Positions 8,573-15,120 of a stretch of DNA of 19,641 nt are shown here, piece after piece. Positions within the stretch are counted from its first letter, which is position 1, and each line of letters opens with the position of its first letter. The DNA is from an uncultured Porphyromonadaceae bacterium (GTDB taxonomy: Bacteria > Bacteroidota > Bacteroidia > Bacteroidales > Muribaculaceae). The DNA lies in contig UROS01000025.1 of NCBI GenBank assembly GCA_900549445.1, positions 1-19,641 of the forward strand. The letters are read 5' to 3'. The position numbers and the translations under genes are program-made. The notes below the pieces were generated by a model that did no database searches, was not told where the DNA came from, and saw nothing but the letters and a program-made list of their open reading frames with translations.

Positions 8573-9931
8573 TCACTCTTTAGTATTTTTGATATGGATG
8601 AGCCTGATATAAGACTGATTGGTGGCTTTGACAGTGATTTTGATTCTTACATCGGCCGAACCTGTGCGGTCTTTGAGTGTGAAGCGGATAAGACCCGAGG
8701 CGGTGTCGAACGTGGGTTGTTCGTCGAAGATCGAGGCGGTGTTGCCCGATTCAAAGGTCAGTGTGTAGGCAGAGGGGCGGAGTTTGGCGCCTGTCTCGAC
8801 ATTGTAGGCGTTGACCCTGAATTTACCTTTTGAGGCTCCGATGTAAGATACGTAACTTTCGCGTTCGTTCACTTTCTCGACTTCGGGGGCATAGCCTCCG
8901 ATAGGGGCGTCGACCATCGGGTCGACAGTTATCCGGTAGTCGGTGATTACGATCGGGAGGCGGATGAGGTAGTTGCGCGGGAAGTTCGTGAGTTCATATG
9001 TGACGGTATAGTCTGTATCGTCGGCTTTGCCGTCGCGGGCATAACGTATTCCGAGGATGAACCGGTTGCCGTCGGTGGTTTGGGCGGCGCGGCTTTCGGG
9101 AACGTAGAAATGTCCGCTTACGGTCTTGTTAGTGTCGTTGGCGGGGATCATGCTGAGGGTTCCCGACTGAGGAAGACTGTGAGTGTAGTCGGCAGCTCCG
9201 GAGGGGGTGAAATTGGGGTTGAAGAGTGTTTCGGTAGAGAAACCGAACAGCGGAATTCCACCTTTGGAAATGGAGCTTATGGTGAGCGATTTTATGTTGA
9301 GCCTTGCGCTGCTGCGGCCTTTGAACTCATACTCTATCTTGGAGAGCATGCGGGTTACGGAGACGGTGTAGCTCTGATAGGTCTGCTTGTTGACGGTATA
9401 GTATGTTTTCCCCGACATGGGAATGTTGGCGTCGACAGACCATCCGGTCTCGAGCGAGCGGTTGTTGTCGGCAACTCTTATACGGGCATTGTCCATATCG
9501 TATTCGTCGGGAGCGGTACGACCCACGTTGAACGAATAGTCGGGTATGCCGAGCGAAGCGCAGACAGCTGCTTTCGAAATGTTGGCGAAGGCATATACGC
9601 GGAAAGTGCCGTTCGGAACCTCAACTTTCAGCCTTGTTTTGTCGGTAGGGTTGCTGAGTGTGGCTTCGGCGGAAGCAACGATTTTGCCGCTGCCGTTCCG
9701 GTCGATAAACACAACCCAGTAGCTGTGGATCAACTCGTTGTCGAGGACGTCGCCGGAATATTCCGTGGCGCGGGAGTCGATATCAAGAGTTATTTCCTGA
9801 AGATCGTCGGCAATGGCACCGGAAGTGTCCCGGCCGGGATCCTGGCAGTACCCGTTGTCTTCCACGCAGCCGGCGAGCAGCGCCGAGGCGAGCATCATTG
9901 CGTATCCGATATGTCGGGGGTGACGTTTCAT
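8573..9931 (-). CDS. Fimbrillin-like lipoprotein, accessory or tip pilin (second)
   Basis: This encodes 452 aa from the ATG at 9929-9931. The longer reading (to 10015) adds a basic segment overlapping the upstream gene and is rejected, because the lipoprotein signal MKRHPRHIGYAMMLASALLAGC starts here, with the lipid-bearing Cys at residue 22. Residues 46-57 (EITLDIDSRATE) match the first strand and Arg processing site of type V pilins; cleavage is expected after Arg54. Fimbrillin hallmarks follow: DANIPMSGK and VTRMLSKIEYEFKGRS. The C-terminal half is beta-rich and ends ATNQSYIRLIHIKNTKE. It lies 47 nt after the preceding pilin gene and 14 nt before the giant gene, in one operon. By position it corresponds to Mfa4 of P. 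gingivalis. It probably links the shaft or first accessory pilin to the giant protein. The family is well supported; the exact place in the pilus is inferred. Confidence 0.8.
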   Translation of the reverse strand: MKRHPRHIGYAMMLASALLAGCVEDNGYCQDPGRDTSGAIADDLQEITLDIDSRATEYSGDVLDNELIHSYWVVFIDRNGSGKIVASAEATLSNPTDKTRLKVEVPNGTFRVYAFANISKAAVCASLGIPDYSFNVGRTAPDEYDMDNARIRVADNNRSLETGWSVDANIPMSGKTYYTVNKQTYQSYTVSVTRMLSKIEYEFKGRSSARLNIKSLTISSISKGGIPLFGFSTETLFNPNFTPSGAADYTHSLPQSGTLSMIPANDTNKTVSGHFYVPESRAAQTTDGNRFILGIRYARDGKADDTDYTVTYELTNFPRNYLIRLPIVITDYRITVDPMVDAPIGGYAPEVEKVNERESYVSYIGASKGKFRVNAYNVETGAKLRPSAYTLTFESGNTASIFDEQPTFDTASGLIRFTLKDRTGSADVRIKITVKATNQSYIRLIHIKNTKE

Positions 9932-9978
9932 TGGTTTATTTGATTTTTTAGATTTTCGAATAGGGAGACGGAAGCGAA

Positions 9979-11601
9979 TCAGACAGCGATTTCGCCGTGG
10001 ACTTGCAGAATCCATTTATGAACCCAGAACATGGGGCGGATGGTTTCGGGTTCCTCGATGCGGGGTGTGATGGTGCCTGGACCGTGGACTGTGAGGGAAA
10101 CGAGATAGAGGTTGTTGCGGACAACCGAATACTGCATGGGGCAATACTCATGTATCTGGTTGTAGCCTTCCTCCTTGTTGCTGTGGCGGATCCATACGGT
10201 GTAGTAGCAAACGGCGTTGGGATAGCGGCGTACTTCCGCTATGTTTCCTTTGCTGTCGAGCGAGCGGGCGTAGTTGGTTGCGGCTGCTGAGTTGCTGAAA
10301 AATCTGCGGTCGCGGTCGAATGCTACGCTCGACATCCGGTCAACTACCCAGAATGTCTTGCCGTAAGCGTAGGCGGCATCTTCGGTGAAGGTGTCGGTTG
10401 TGGCATCGTAGCTGCGGTAGACCGTGGTCGGCTCGTAGACGGCTTTTGCGACGAAGCCGGTGACGAAGCTGCCGAGCATCGACTCCTTGGTCTGAGTGTT
10501 TTCCTCCGTGTAACCGATGGTGAAAGAACGGTTGTTGTTGTATTTGTCTGTCGCCATGGTGTAGCTGTTGGCCGAGAGGGTGCCTACGTCGGTGTGGTTG
10601 CCCGAGCTGAAGATGACGGGATAGGAGGTGAGCATCTCCGAGGCAGCCGATTCGCCGAACCAGGGATCGGTTTCGGTAAGGTTCGGCTTGTAGGTCTTAC
10701 GGTGTGTGTTGGGGTCAATCACATAGTTGGTAGCCACACCGTCGGTCTCTGTTTCGGAACCGAGATAAGTCCACATGCTGAGGTTTTCAAGATAGCTTGT
10801 GCGCCTGATGAGGTAAGAAGACTTTACCGGAACGTTAAACAGCTTCAGGTTGGTGATATAAACGTTGGCGGTGGGTGCTGAAGAGTTGTCGACGGCGTAT
10901 TTCACCGCCTTGCGGGCGGCATCGTACTGGGAGTTTCTGTAGTATAGGTCGACCCGGGCGGCGAGACGCTGAATCGAGACGCTTCCGGAGAGATTGTATT
11001 TCCACGATTTGCCGCGTATTGAGATTGTGCCGCCTTTTGAAACTATCTGGGCGTCGGCGGCCGACGACATCGCAAAATCCTTGCAGCCTGCCGGGTAGTT
11101 GGCGACAGTCCAGCTCTGACCGTCGCGTACGTAGTCTCTGACGTCGCCGAGACGGGTAAGGTTTGAGAGGTCGCCCATGTTGGCAGTCACAATCACGTGG
11201 TGACTGTTGCGCACGTCGGCTTTTATGGGCACGCGCACAATTGCAAGATACCTGTTTGCCTGTTTGCCGATTTCATCCTCCACGTAGGCTGCGTGGAGAA
11301 TCGGAGTACTGTTGGGCGCGGCAATACCTTTTTCCGCCTCGTAGAAGAAAAAAGTGAGATTCGAGATGTTGTTCTCGTTGTCCGAACTCGGGAATGACCC
11401 GTCGCCGTCAGGGCCGCCGGTGGGGTTGGCACGGCTCCCGCCATTAAGGTTGTCGACTGATATTTCGAGGAGCATTGTCTGCATCTGTTCCCCGTCGCTG
11501 ACGGCTGACTCGTCAACGGGGTTATCGTAGACGCATCCTGTAAGCGAGGCAGCTGCGGCGAGGCAGAAAAAACAGGACAGTATGTAGCTTGTCGGTTTCA
11601 C
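9979..11601 (-). CDS. Fimbrillin-like lipoprotein, accessory or tip pilin (first)
   Basis: This encodes 540 aa, starting with GTG (11599-11601), since the lipoprotein signal (V/M)KPTSYILSCFFCLAAAASLTGC begins there and no upstream in-frame ATG exists. The lipid-bearing Cys is residue 23. The stretch LLEISVDNLNGGSRANP carries the presumed processing site after Arg57, at the same distance from the Cys as in the neighbouring pilins. The internal motif VSIQRLAARVDLYYRN is typical of fimbrillin N-domains. The tail ends FWVHKWILQVHGEIAV, with the strand-Trp-strand pattern of type V pilin C-termini that act in strand exchange. It lies 76 nt downstream of the anchor gene, and a short hairpin sits in that gap. 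By position it is the counterpart of Mfa3. A role at the pilus tip or as adaptor is inferred. Confidence 0.8.
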   Translation of the reverse strand: MKPTSYILSCFFCLAAAASLTGCVYDNPVDESAVSDGEQMQTMLLEISVDNLNGGSRANPTGGPDGDGSFPSSDNENNISNLTFFFYEAEKGIAAPNSTPILHAAYVEDEIGKQANRYLAIVRVPIKADVRNSHHVIVTANMGDLSNLTRLGDVRDYVRDGQSWTVANYPAGCKDFAMSSAADAQIVSKGGTISIRGKSWKYNLSGSVSIQRLAARVDLYYRNSQYDAARKAVKYAVDNSSAPTANVYITNLKLFNVPVKSSYLIRRTSYLENLSMWTYLGSETETDGVATNYVIDPNTHRKTYKPNLTETDPWFGESAASEMLTSYPVIFSSGNHTDVGTLSANSYTMATDKYNNNRSFTIGYTEENTQTKESMLGSFVTGFVAKAVYEPTTVYRSYDATTDTFTEDAAYAYGKTFWVVDRMSSVAFDRDRRFFSNSAAATNYARSLDSKGNIAEVRRYPNAVCYYTVWIRHSNKEEGYNQIHEYCPMQYSVVRNNLYLVSLTVHGPGTITPRIEEPETIRPMFWVHKWILQVHGEIAV

Positions 11602-11647
11602 TGTGATTGATTGGACTGATTAAAGGATTCTGCAAAACGTTTTCATG

Positions 11648-11661
11648 CCCTCCGGAGAGGG
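11648..11661. other. Short hairpin between anchor and accessory pilin genes
   Basis: CCCTC / GAGGG with a 4-nt loop lies about 17 nt past the anchor stop codon on the minus strand. No T run follows, so it is not a classical terminator. It may be an mRNA processing or stability element. The evidence is a single 5-bp stem only. Confidence 0.3.
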
Positions 11662-11677
11662 AAGTGCGGGGTTGTGA

Positions 11678-12877
11678 TCAGAGGTCGACGTTGTAGGTAC
11701 GCTTTGCCCATCCGAGTACGTTGATGGTAAGCTCTACATATTTCCACTTGGTGCCGGCGAGCACGAGGTTGAGGTCGTAGTCGTACTCACGGTCGAGGTA
11801 TTCCTGGGGGGAGTAGTTGGCCATTGGGTAGGCGTGGCGCCCCTGGGCGAGGAGTTCGGAGAGGCCGATATCGAGCACTTTCTGAGTGTAAGGATTCTTC
11901 ATGATTACGACGAGGCGGGGAGTCTTTTCATGGTCGGTGTCGTTGTAAACGAGACGGTTGGTCATGAAATTATAGTGGGCTGTGCGCTGATAGGCGGAGT
12001 CGGCGGGGAGGTCGGTACCGTCCTCGATGTGGATGCCGTCTTTGTCGAAGCGGGTTGTCCAGGAGTTGTAGGGTTCGTAGCGGACAGTGTCGGAGGGCAC
12101 GACTTCGTTGTCGTGTCTGATGTCGGTGTTGCAGTCGGTAATGTAGACTTCGTAGTGGGTGTGGCCGTGGTCGTGGTGCTCGTCGAGCTGGTGGAGGGCG
12201 ACGTTGATATGCTTGGTGTTTCGCACGAGCGAAACGGTTGCGTAGGTTGCGCGGCTATGCTGAACCGTCACGTACTGGTCTTCCAGCGGGTAGACGGAAT
12301 ATGGTTTCTGAGTTTTGTGGACGGGAGGAACGGCGATACCGTCGGTGGGGTCGTCGGAGGTGACGCGGAGGGTGTGCCAGAGAGTGTCGAGCGGAGCGGC
12401 GCCGCTTACACGGAAGTGGTGGGTACCGTCGATGAAGTTGTGGTCGTGGTCGAGAGTCACGAAAAGTTCGTCGTGCTTCTGCGGGTCGTTTTTCCGGTAT
12501 TTTGCGCCGGGGGTGTTTTCGGCTTCGTCCCAGTCGCGCTGCATGGCCACGGCCTGAAGGCGGTAGCGGCCGTCGGGAAGAGTGCCGTCGGGGAAGTGCA
12601 TAGTGTAACCGTACTGGGCGAGAGGCTGCGATTCGGGAGTGTTCGACACGCTCTGTTCGGCTACCTTGTTGCCGTTCTCGTCATACACGTAGAGCTTCAC
12701 GTGACCTACATGATCCTTGAACATGTCGGCACGTGCGGTATTGTAGTCGTAGACAAAACGCACGTTAAGTCCCTTCGGACAGTCGCTGAGATCCTCGGTC
12801 ATCATGGAACATGCGCACAGGGCTGCAGCGGCCGACAGGACAGAAAATCCGGAAATGAAATGAAGAAAACGGTTCAT
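11678..12877 (-). CDS. FimB/Mfa2 family pilus anchor lipoprotein
   Basis: This encodes 399 aa. The signal ends in ALCAC, with lipidation most likely at Cys23 (Cys21 is an alternative). The start of the mature protein, MTEDLSDCPKGLNVRFVYDYN followed by VGHVKLYVYDENGN, is the family signature of FimB/Mfa2 anchors, which fix type V pili to the outer membrane and end polymerisation. It lacks the Ser-Arg-Ala processing site shared by the three pilins, as expected for an anchor. The protein is rich in histidine, with a cluster HHDHGHTH at residues 234-241 and DHDHNFIDGTHHF near 143-155. Its last 16 residues match the major pilin C-terminus at 10 positions (NV, WAKR, DL). It follows the major pilin gene by 118 nt, past a probable attenuator, which would keep anchor levels below pilin levels. 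The family call is firm. Confidence 0.9.
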   Translation of the reverse strand: MNRFLHFISGFSVLSAAAALCACSMMTEDLSDCPKGLNVRFVYDYNTARADMFKDHVGHVKLYVYDENGNKVAEQSVSNTPESQPLAQYGYTMHFPDGTLPDGRYRLQAVAMQRDWDEAENTPGAKYRKNDPQKHDELFVTLDHDHNFIDGTHHFRVSGAAPLDTLWHTLRVTSDDPTDGIAVPPVHKTQKPYSVYPLEDQYVTVQHSRATYATVSLVRNTKHINVALHQLDEHHDHGHTHYEVYITDCNTDIRHDNEVVPSDTVRYEPYNSWTTRFDKDGIHIEDGTDLPADSAYQRTAHYNFMTNRLVYNDTDHEKTPRLVVIMKNPYTQKVLDIGLSELLAQGRHAYPMANYSPQEYLDREYDYDLNLVLAGTKWKYVELTINVLGWAKRTYNVDL

Positions 12878-12913
12878 TGTTTCTTAGTAGAAGGGTGGAT
12901 GGAAAAATTGAGA

Positions 12914-12958
12914 AAAAGAAGGGGAGGCGACGCGGCGCGTATGGCAGCGCCGCCTCCC
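12914..12958 (-). terminator. Hairpin with U tract between major pilin and anchor: probable attenuator
   Basis: On the minus strand GGGAGGCG (12951-12958) pairs perfectly with CGCCTCCC (12922-12929), with further G-C pairing inside, and is followed by CTTCTTTTT. It starts about 37 nt after the major pilin stop. The structure is that of an intrinsic terminator placed inside the operon. Partial read-through would give abundant pilin mRNA and less mRNA for anchor and tip genes. The structure is seen; the partial nature is inferred from gene order. Confidence 0.75.
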
Positions 12959-12995
12959 GGTGGGAGATTTCAGTTTAGGGTGGATTCAGAGCGGA

Positions 12996-14912
12996 TTATA
13001 GGTCGGCGTTCTGAACACGTTTTGCCCAAGACATTACGTTGACGGTGAAGCCAAGATATTTGTTTGTCTGGTCAGAAGGAACTACGATATCGTGGGGATC
13101 TTCAACGGGTTTGCCGAAGTCGGTTATAGTATTGATGGTGATGTCGTACCAGTTGTTGCGGAGCATACCGAAGCGGCCACAATAGTTTCTCTCAGCCTCT
13201 AAGCCTGTGCCGTAAGCGCTTGCCATATTGTCGGTGTCGAGGTGATCCTTGGCATTCCAGGGAGTGAGGTCGTCGCCGAAGTGCTTAACGTCGATGATAT
13301 AGTTGCAGACGCCGCCTTTGTGGAGTTCGAAACGATATTCGTCGTTGATCTGCTTGATCATCACGTCGGTGAAAGCCTTGAGAGCGGCAGCTTCGGGGTT
13401 GCCTTTGAATACAGATGCGCCGAGAGCCTTCCAGGTGATTTTGGAGATAGCTTCAACACCGGTTTTTGTATCGTAAGACCATGTTATAGTGAAGCAGTCG
13501 AGAGGATTTACAGTCACACCGTCTTTGAGGTACTGCTTGATGAAATCAGTGGTCTTGGTGTCGCCTGCGAAGAGGTTGGTCTGTACTTTGTGAGCTCCGG
13601 CCTCATTGTAGATTTTCTTCATGTCGCCGTTCAGTACATAGAAGTCGCCGCCGGGGAATTCAGTAGCATCAAGGTCGAGGGTAAGACGAACACGGAAGTA
13701 GTTCATGTTACGATCAGACATCTTTGACAGGGGCATGGTGTTTTCGTAGCAGTAGAATGCTTCGGGCTGCTTGGTGGTACCGTTGATCATTGTCTTGTAA
13801 GAAGCTTTCTCACCGTCGAGAGCAGCAGCGTCGGTAGTATAGTGGGGGTCGACAGCCCAGTATATACGATAGTATTTTTCGAAAGGATAGAGAACCGATT
13901 TGCCGATGGGGGTATTGCCGATCATACGGAGATAATGACCACCTTCTGTTGCGTTGATAGCAGATGCATAGGCAATCCATTCGTTACCATAGTTATCGCC
14001 GAGGTTGCGGACAAGGTAAGAGCTCTGTTCGCGGGCCATGAGAGCAGCTTCAGCTTTCTTAACTTTGATGCTCCTGAGGGAACCTGTAGCGCCGGTAGGA
14101 TTAACGGTAAGACCAGTTTTGAGCTTGATGGTAGCTTTAGCCACAGCGCGTTCAACAAAGATGTCGCAGGCGGGGTTTTCGCGAGCTTCGCGGGCAGTGG
14201 TTTTGATCTTCGCAGGGTCGACGAATGAAAGATAGTGGGGGTCGCCGCTCTGCTGGCCGCGGTTCCAACCGCCGGGATAAGTTGCGATAGGAGCATTGGT
14301 CATGAAGAAGTTACGGCCTATACCGTTGCCCTGAGTCGCATAGAAATAACCGTCGGGCGATTTATAAGATGCCCAGGAGAGTTTATTGAGGAAATCACCG
14401 AATGTTCCGGTGAATGTCTGGGACTGATCGTTGAATCCGAGTTTGAAGTCGCTTGTAACCGAGCAAACGTTGCTGTAGTTGAGAAGAGCAAGAGCGAAGA
14501 TCTTCTGACCGGCAGGAACCTGGAAGTTCTGGATCTGAACGGAATTGCGGTAGGTTGCAGTGATGTTGTCGCTGTCAACGTCGTCGTTTTCGTTATCGGT
14601 TTTGATTTTGTATGCTCCCTGGAATTTGGCGGTAAGTTCGTTGTTGCCGACGAAGAGTACAACAGCACCGGTGTTGATGGTGTATTCGGATTCTTCACCA
14701 TCGTCGAACACGTCGTTGTTGGATCCGGTACCGTCGCCAATGGCGCGGCTGACGGGAGAAGTGGGGAGCTGGATGTTGACACCGATAAATCCGTCGGCTA
14801 CCGCTTCCGGATTAGGGGTGGTACCACCTTCGTTCGCCACGGGCGCGTCGTCAGAGCAAGCTGACATCATGAGCGCGGGAACGGCTGCTAAGAGAAATCT
14901 GTAAAGTTTCAT
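12996..14912 (-). CDS. Major type V fimbrillin (Mfa1-like) lipoprotein
   Basis: This encodes 638 aa. The signal MKLYRFLLAAVPALMMSAC ends in a lipobox with Cys19. The segment GVNIQLPTSPVSRAIGDG has a first beta strand followed by a presumed cleavage site after Arg56, like the Arg-protease maturation site of P. gingivalis Mfa1 and FimA. VERAVAKATIKLKTG is the usual fimbrillin N-domain strand pattern, and the C-terminus GFTVNVMSWAKRVQNADL is a donor-strand-type tail. It is larger than typical FimA or Mfa1. By position (just before the anchor gene, behind a 208-nt structured leader, and followed by an attenuator) it is the shaft subunit. The coding sequence looks somewhat less GC-rich than its neighbours, which would suit high expression, though I have not counted codons. 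The protease that would cut at Arg is not encoded here. Confidence 0.85.
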   Translation of the reverse strand: MKLYRFLLAAVPALMMSACSDDAPVANEGGTTPNPEAVADGFIGVNIQLPTSPVSRAIGDGTGSNNDVFDDGEESEYTINTGAVVLFVGNNELTAKFQGAYKIKTDNENDDVDSDNITATYRNSVQIQNFQVPAGQKIFALALLNYSNVCSVTSDFKLGFNDQSQTFTGTFGDFLNKLSWASYKSPDGYFYATQGNGIGRNFFMTNAPIATYPGGWNRGQQSGDPHYLSFVDPAKIKTTAREARENPACDIFVERAVAKATIKLKTGLTVNPTGATGSLRSIKVKKAEAALMAREQSSYLVRNLGDNYGNEWIAYASAINATEGGHYLRMIGNTPIGKSVLYPFEKYYRIYWAVDPHYTTDAAALDGEKASYKTMINGTTKQPEAFYCYENTMPLSKMSDRNMNYFRVRLTLDLDATEFPGGDFYVLNGDMKKIYNEAGAHKVQTNLFAGDTKTTDFIKQYLKDGVTVNPLDCFTITWSYDTKTGVEAISKITWKALGASVFKGNPEAAALKAFTDVMIKQINDEYRFELHKGGVCNYIIDVKHFGDDLTPWNAKDHLDTDNMASAYGTGLEAERNYCGRFGMLRNNWYDITINTITDFGKPVEDPHDIVVPSDQTNKYLGFTVNVMSWAKRVQNADL

Positions 14913-14966
14913 CTTTTGATTAAGTAATTGGTTAGTAGAAAAATGGATTATAAAAATTTGTTTTTT

Positions 14967-14977
14967 TGATGTTCAAC
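14967..14977 (-). repeat. Leader 10-mer GTTGAACATC, copy 1
   Basis: The minus strand reads GTTGAACATCA. It is identical over 11 bases to the copy at 15062-15072 and over 10 to the copy at 17537-17546. It lies about 55 nt upstream of the major pilin ATG and overlaps the inverted repeat TTCAAC/GTTGAA. Confidence 0.6.
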
Positions 14978-15061
14978 TGAGTTGAAAGTGAGGTAGCGGA
15001 AGGGTTGCAGAGGTGGCTTCCGCATCAGCGCCCCCGAGCGGGGAACGCTGATACAGTTGCC

Positions 15062-15072
15062 TGATGTTCAAC
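15062..15072 (-). repeat. Leader 10-mer GTTGAACATC, copy 2
   Basis: This is a direct repeat of copy 1, 95 bp apart, so the two copies flank the pair of strong hairpins in the major pilin leader. Both read on the minus strand. Confidence 0.6.
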
Positions 15073-15120
15073 AAATTGTACCTCGGTTTGTAGTCTTACT
15101 GTATTATAGTAAAATGTCTG

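Larger units (their letters stand above)
14967..15072 (-). promoter_or_regulatory. Structured leader of the major pilin gene
   Basis: The 208-nt gap before the major pilin contains, in order of transcription: a copy of GTTGAACATC (within 15062-15072), a hairpin with a 7-bp stem ATCAGCG/CGCTGAT plus an inner CCCC/GGGG (15024-15052), an immediately abutting hairpin GCGGAAG/CTTCCGC (14996-15023), an inverted repeat TTCAAC/GTTGAA (14972-14986), and a second GTTGAACATC copy (within 14967-14977). An A/T-rich, probably unstructured stretch leads to the ATG. The structure could stabilise the pilin mRNA, end the DUF3868 transcript, or act as a regulator target. I see no perfect TAnnTTTG box; the nearest match has one extra base (TACAATTTG, about 15068-15076). 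Confidence 0.6.

Noticed and set aside
8559..8576. GTG start for the giant gene overlapping the stop of the preceding gene
   Set aside because: The ATG six codons on is followed directly by a standard signal peptide; the extension would put non-signal residues in front of it.
9080..9943. Plus-strand reading frames opposite the accessory pilin and DUF3868 genes (also 15181-16131, 16144-16839 and 18526-19371)
   Set aside because: They are antisense shadows of well-supported genes, with no promoter or family match.
11834..13042. Long plus-strand reading frame (about 402 codons) opposite the anchor gene
   Set aside because: Its protein is low-complexity, Val/Gly/Asp-rich shadow sequence. The minus strand carries a clear FimB/Mfa2 family protein with a signal peptide.
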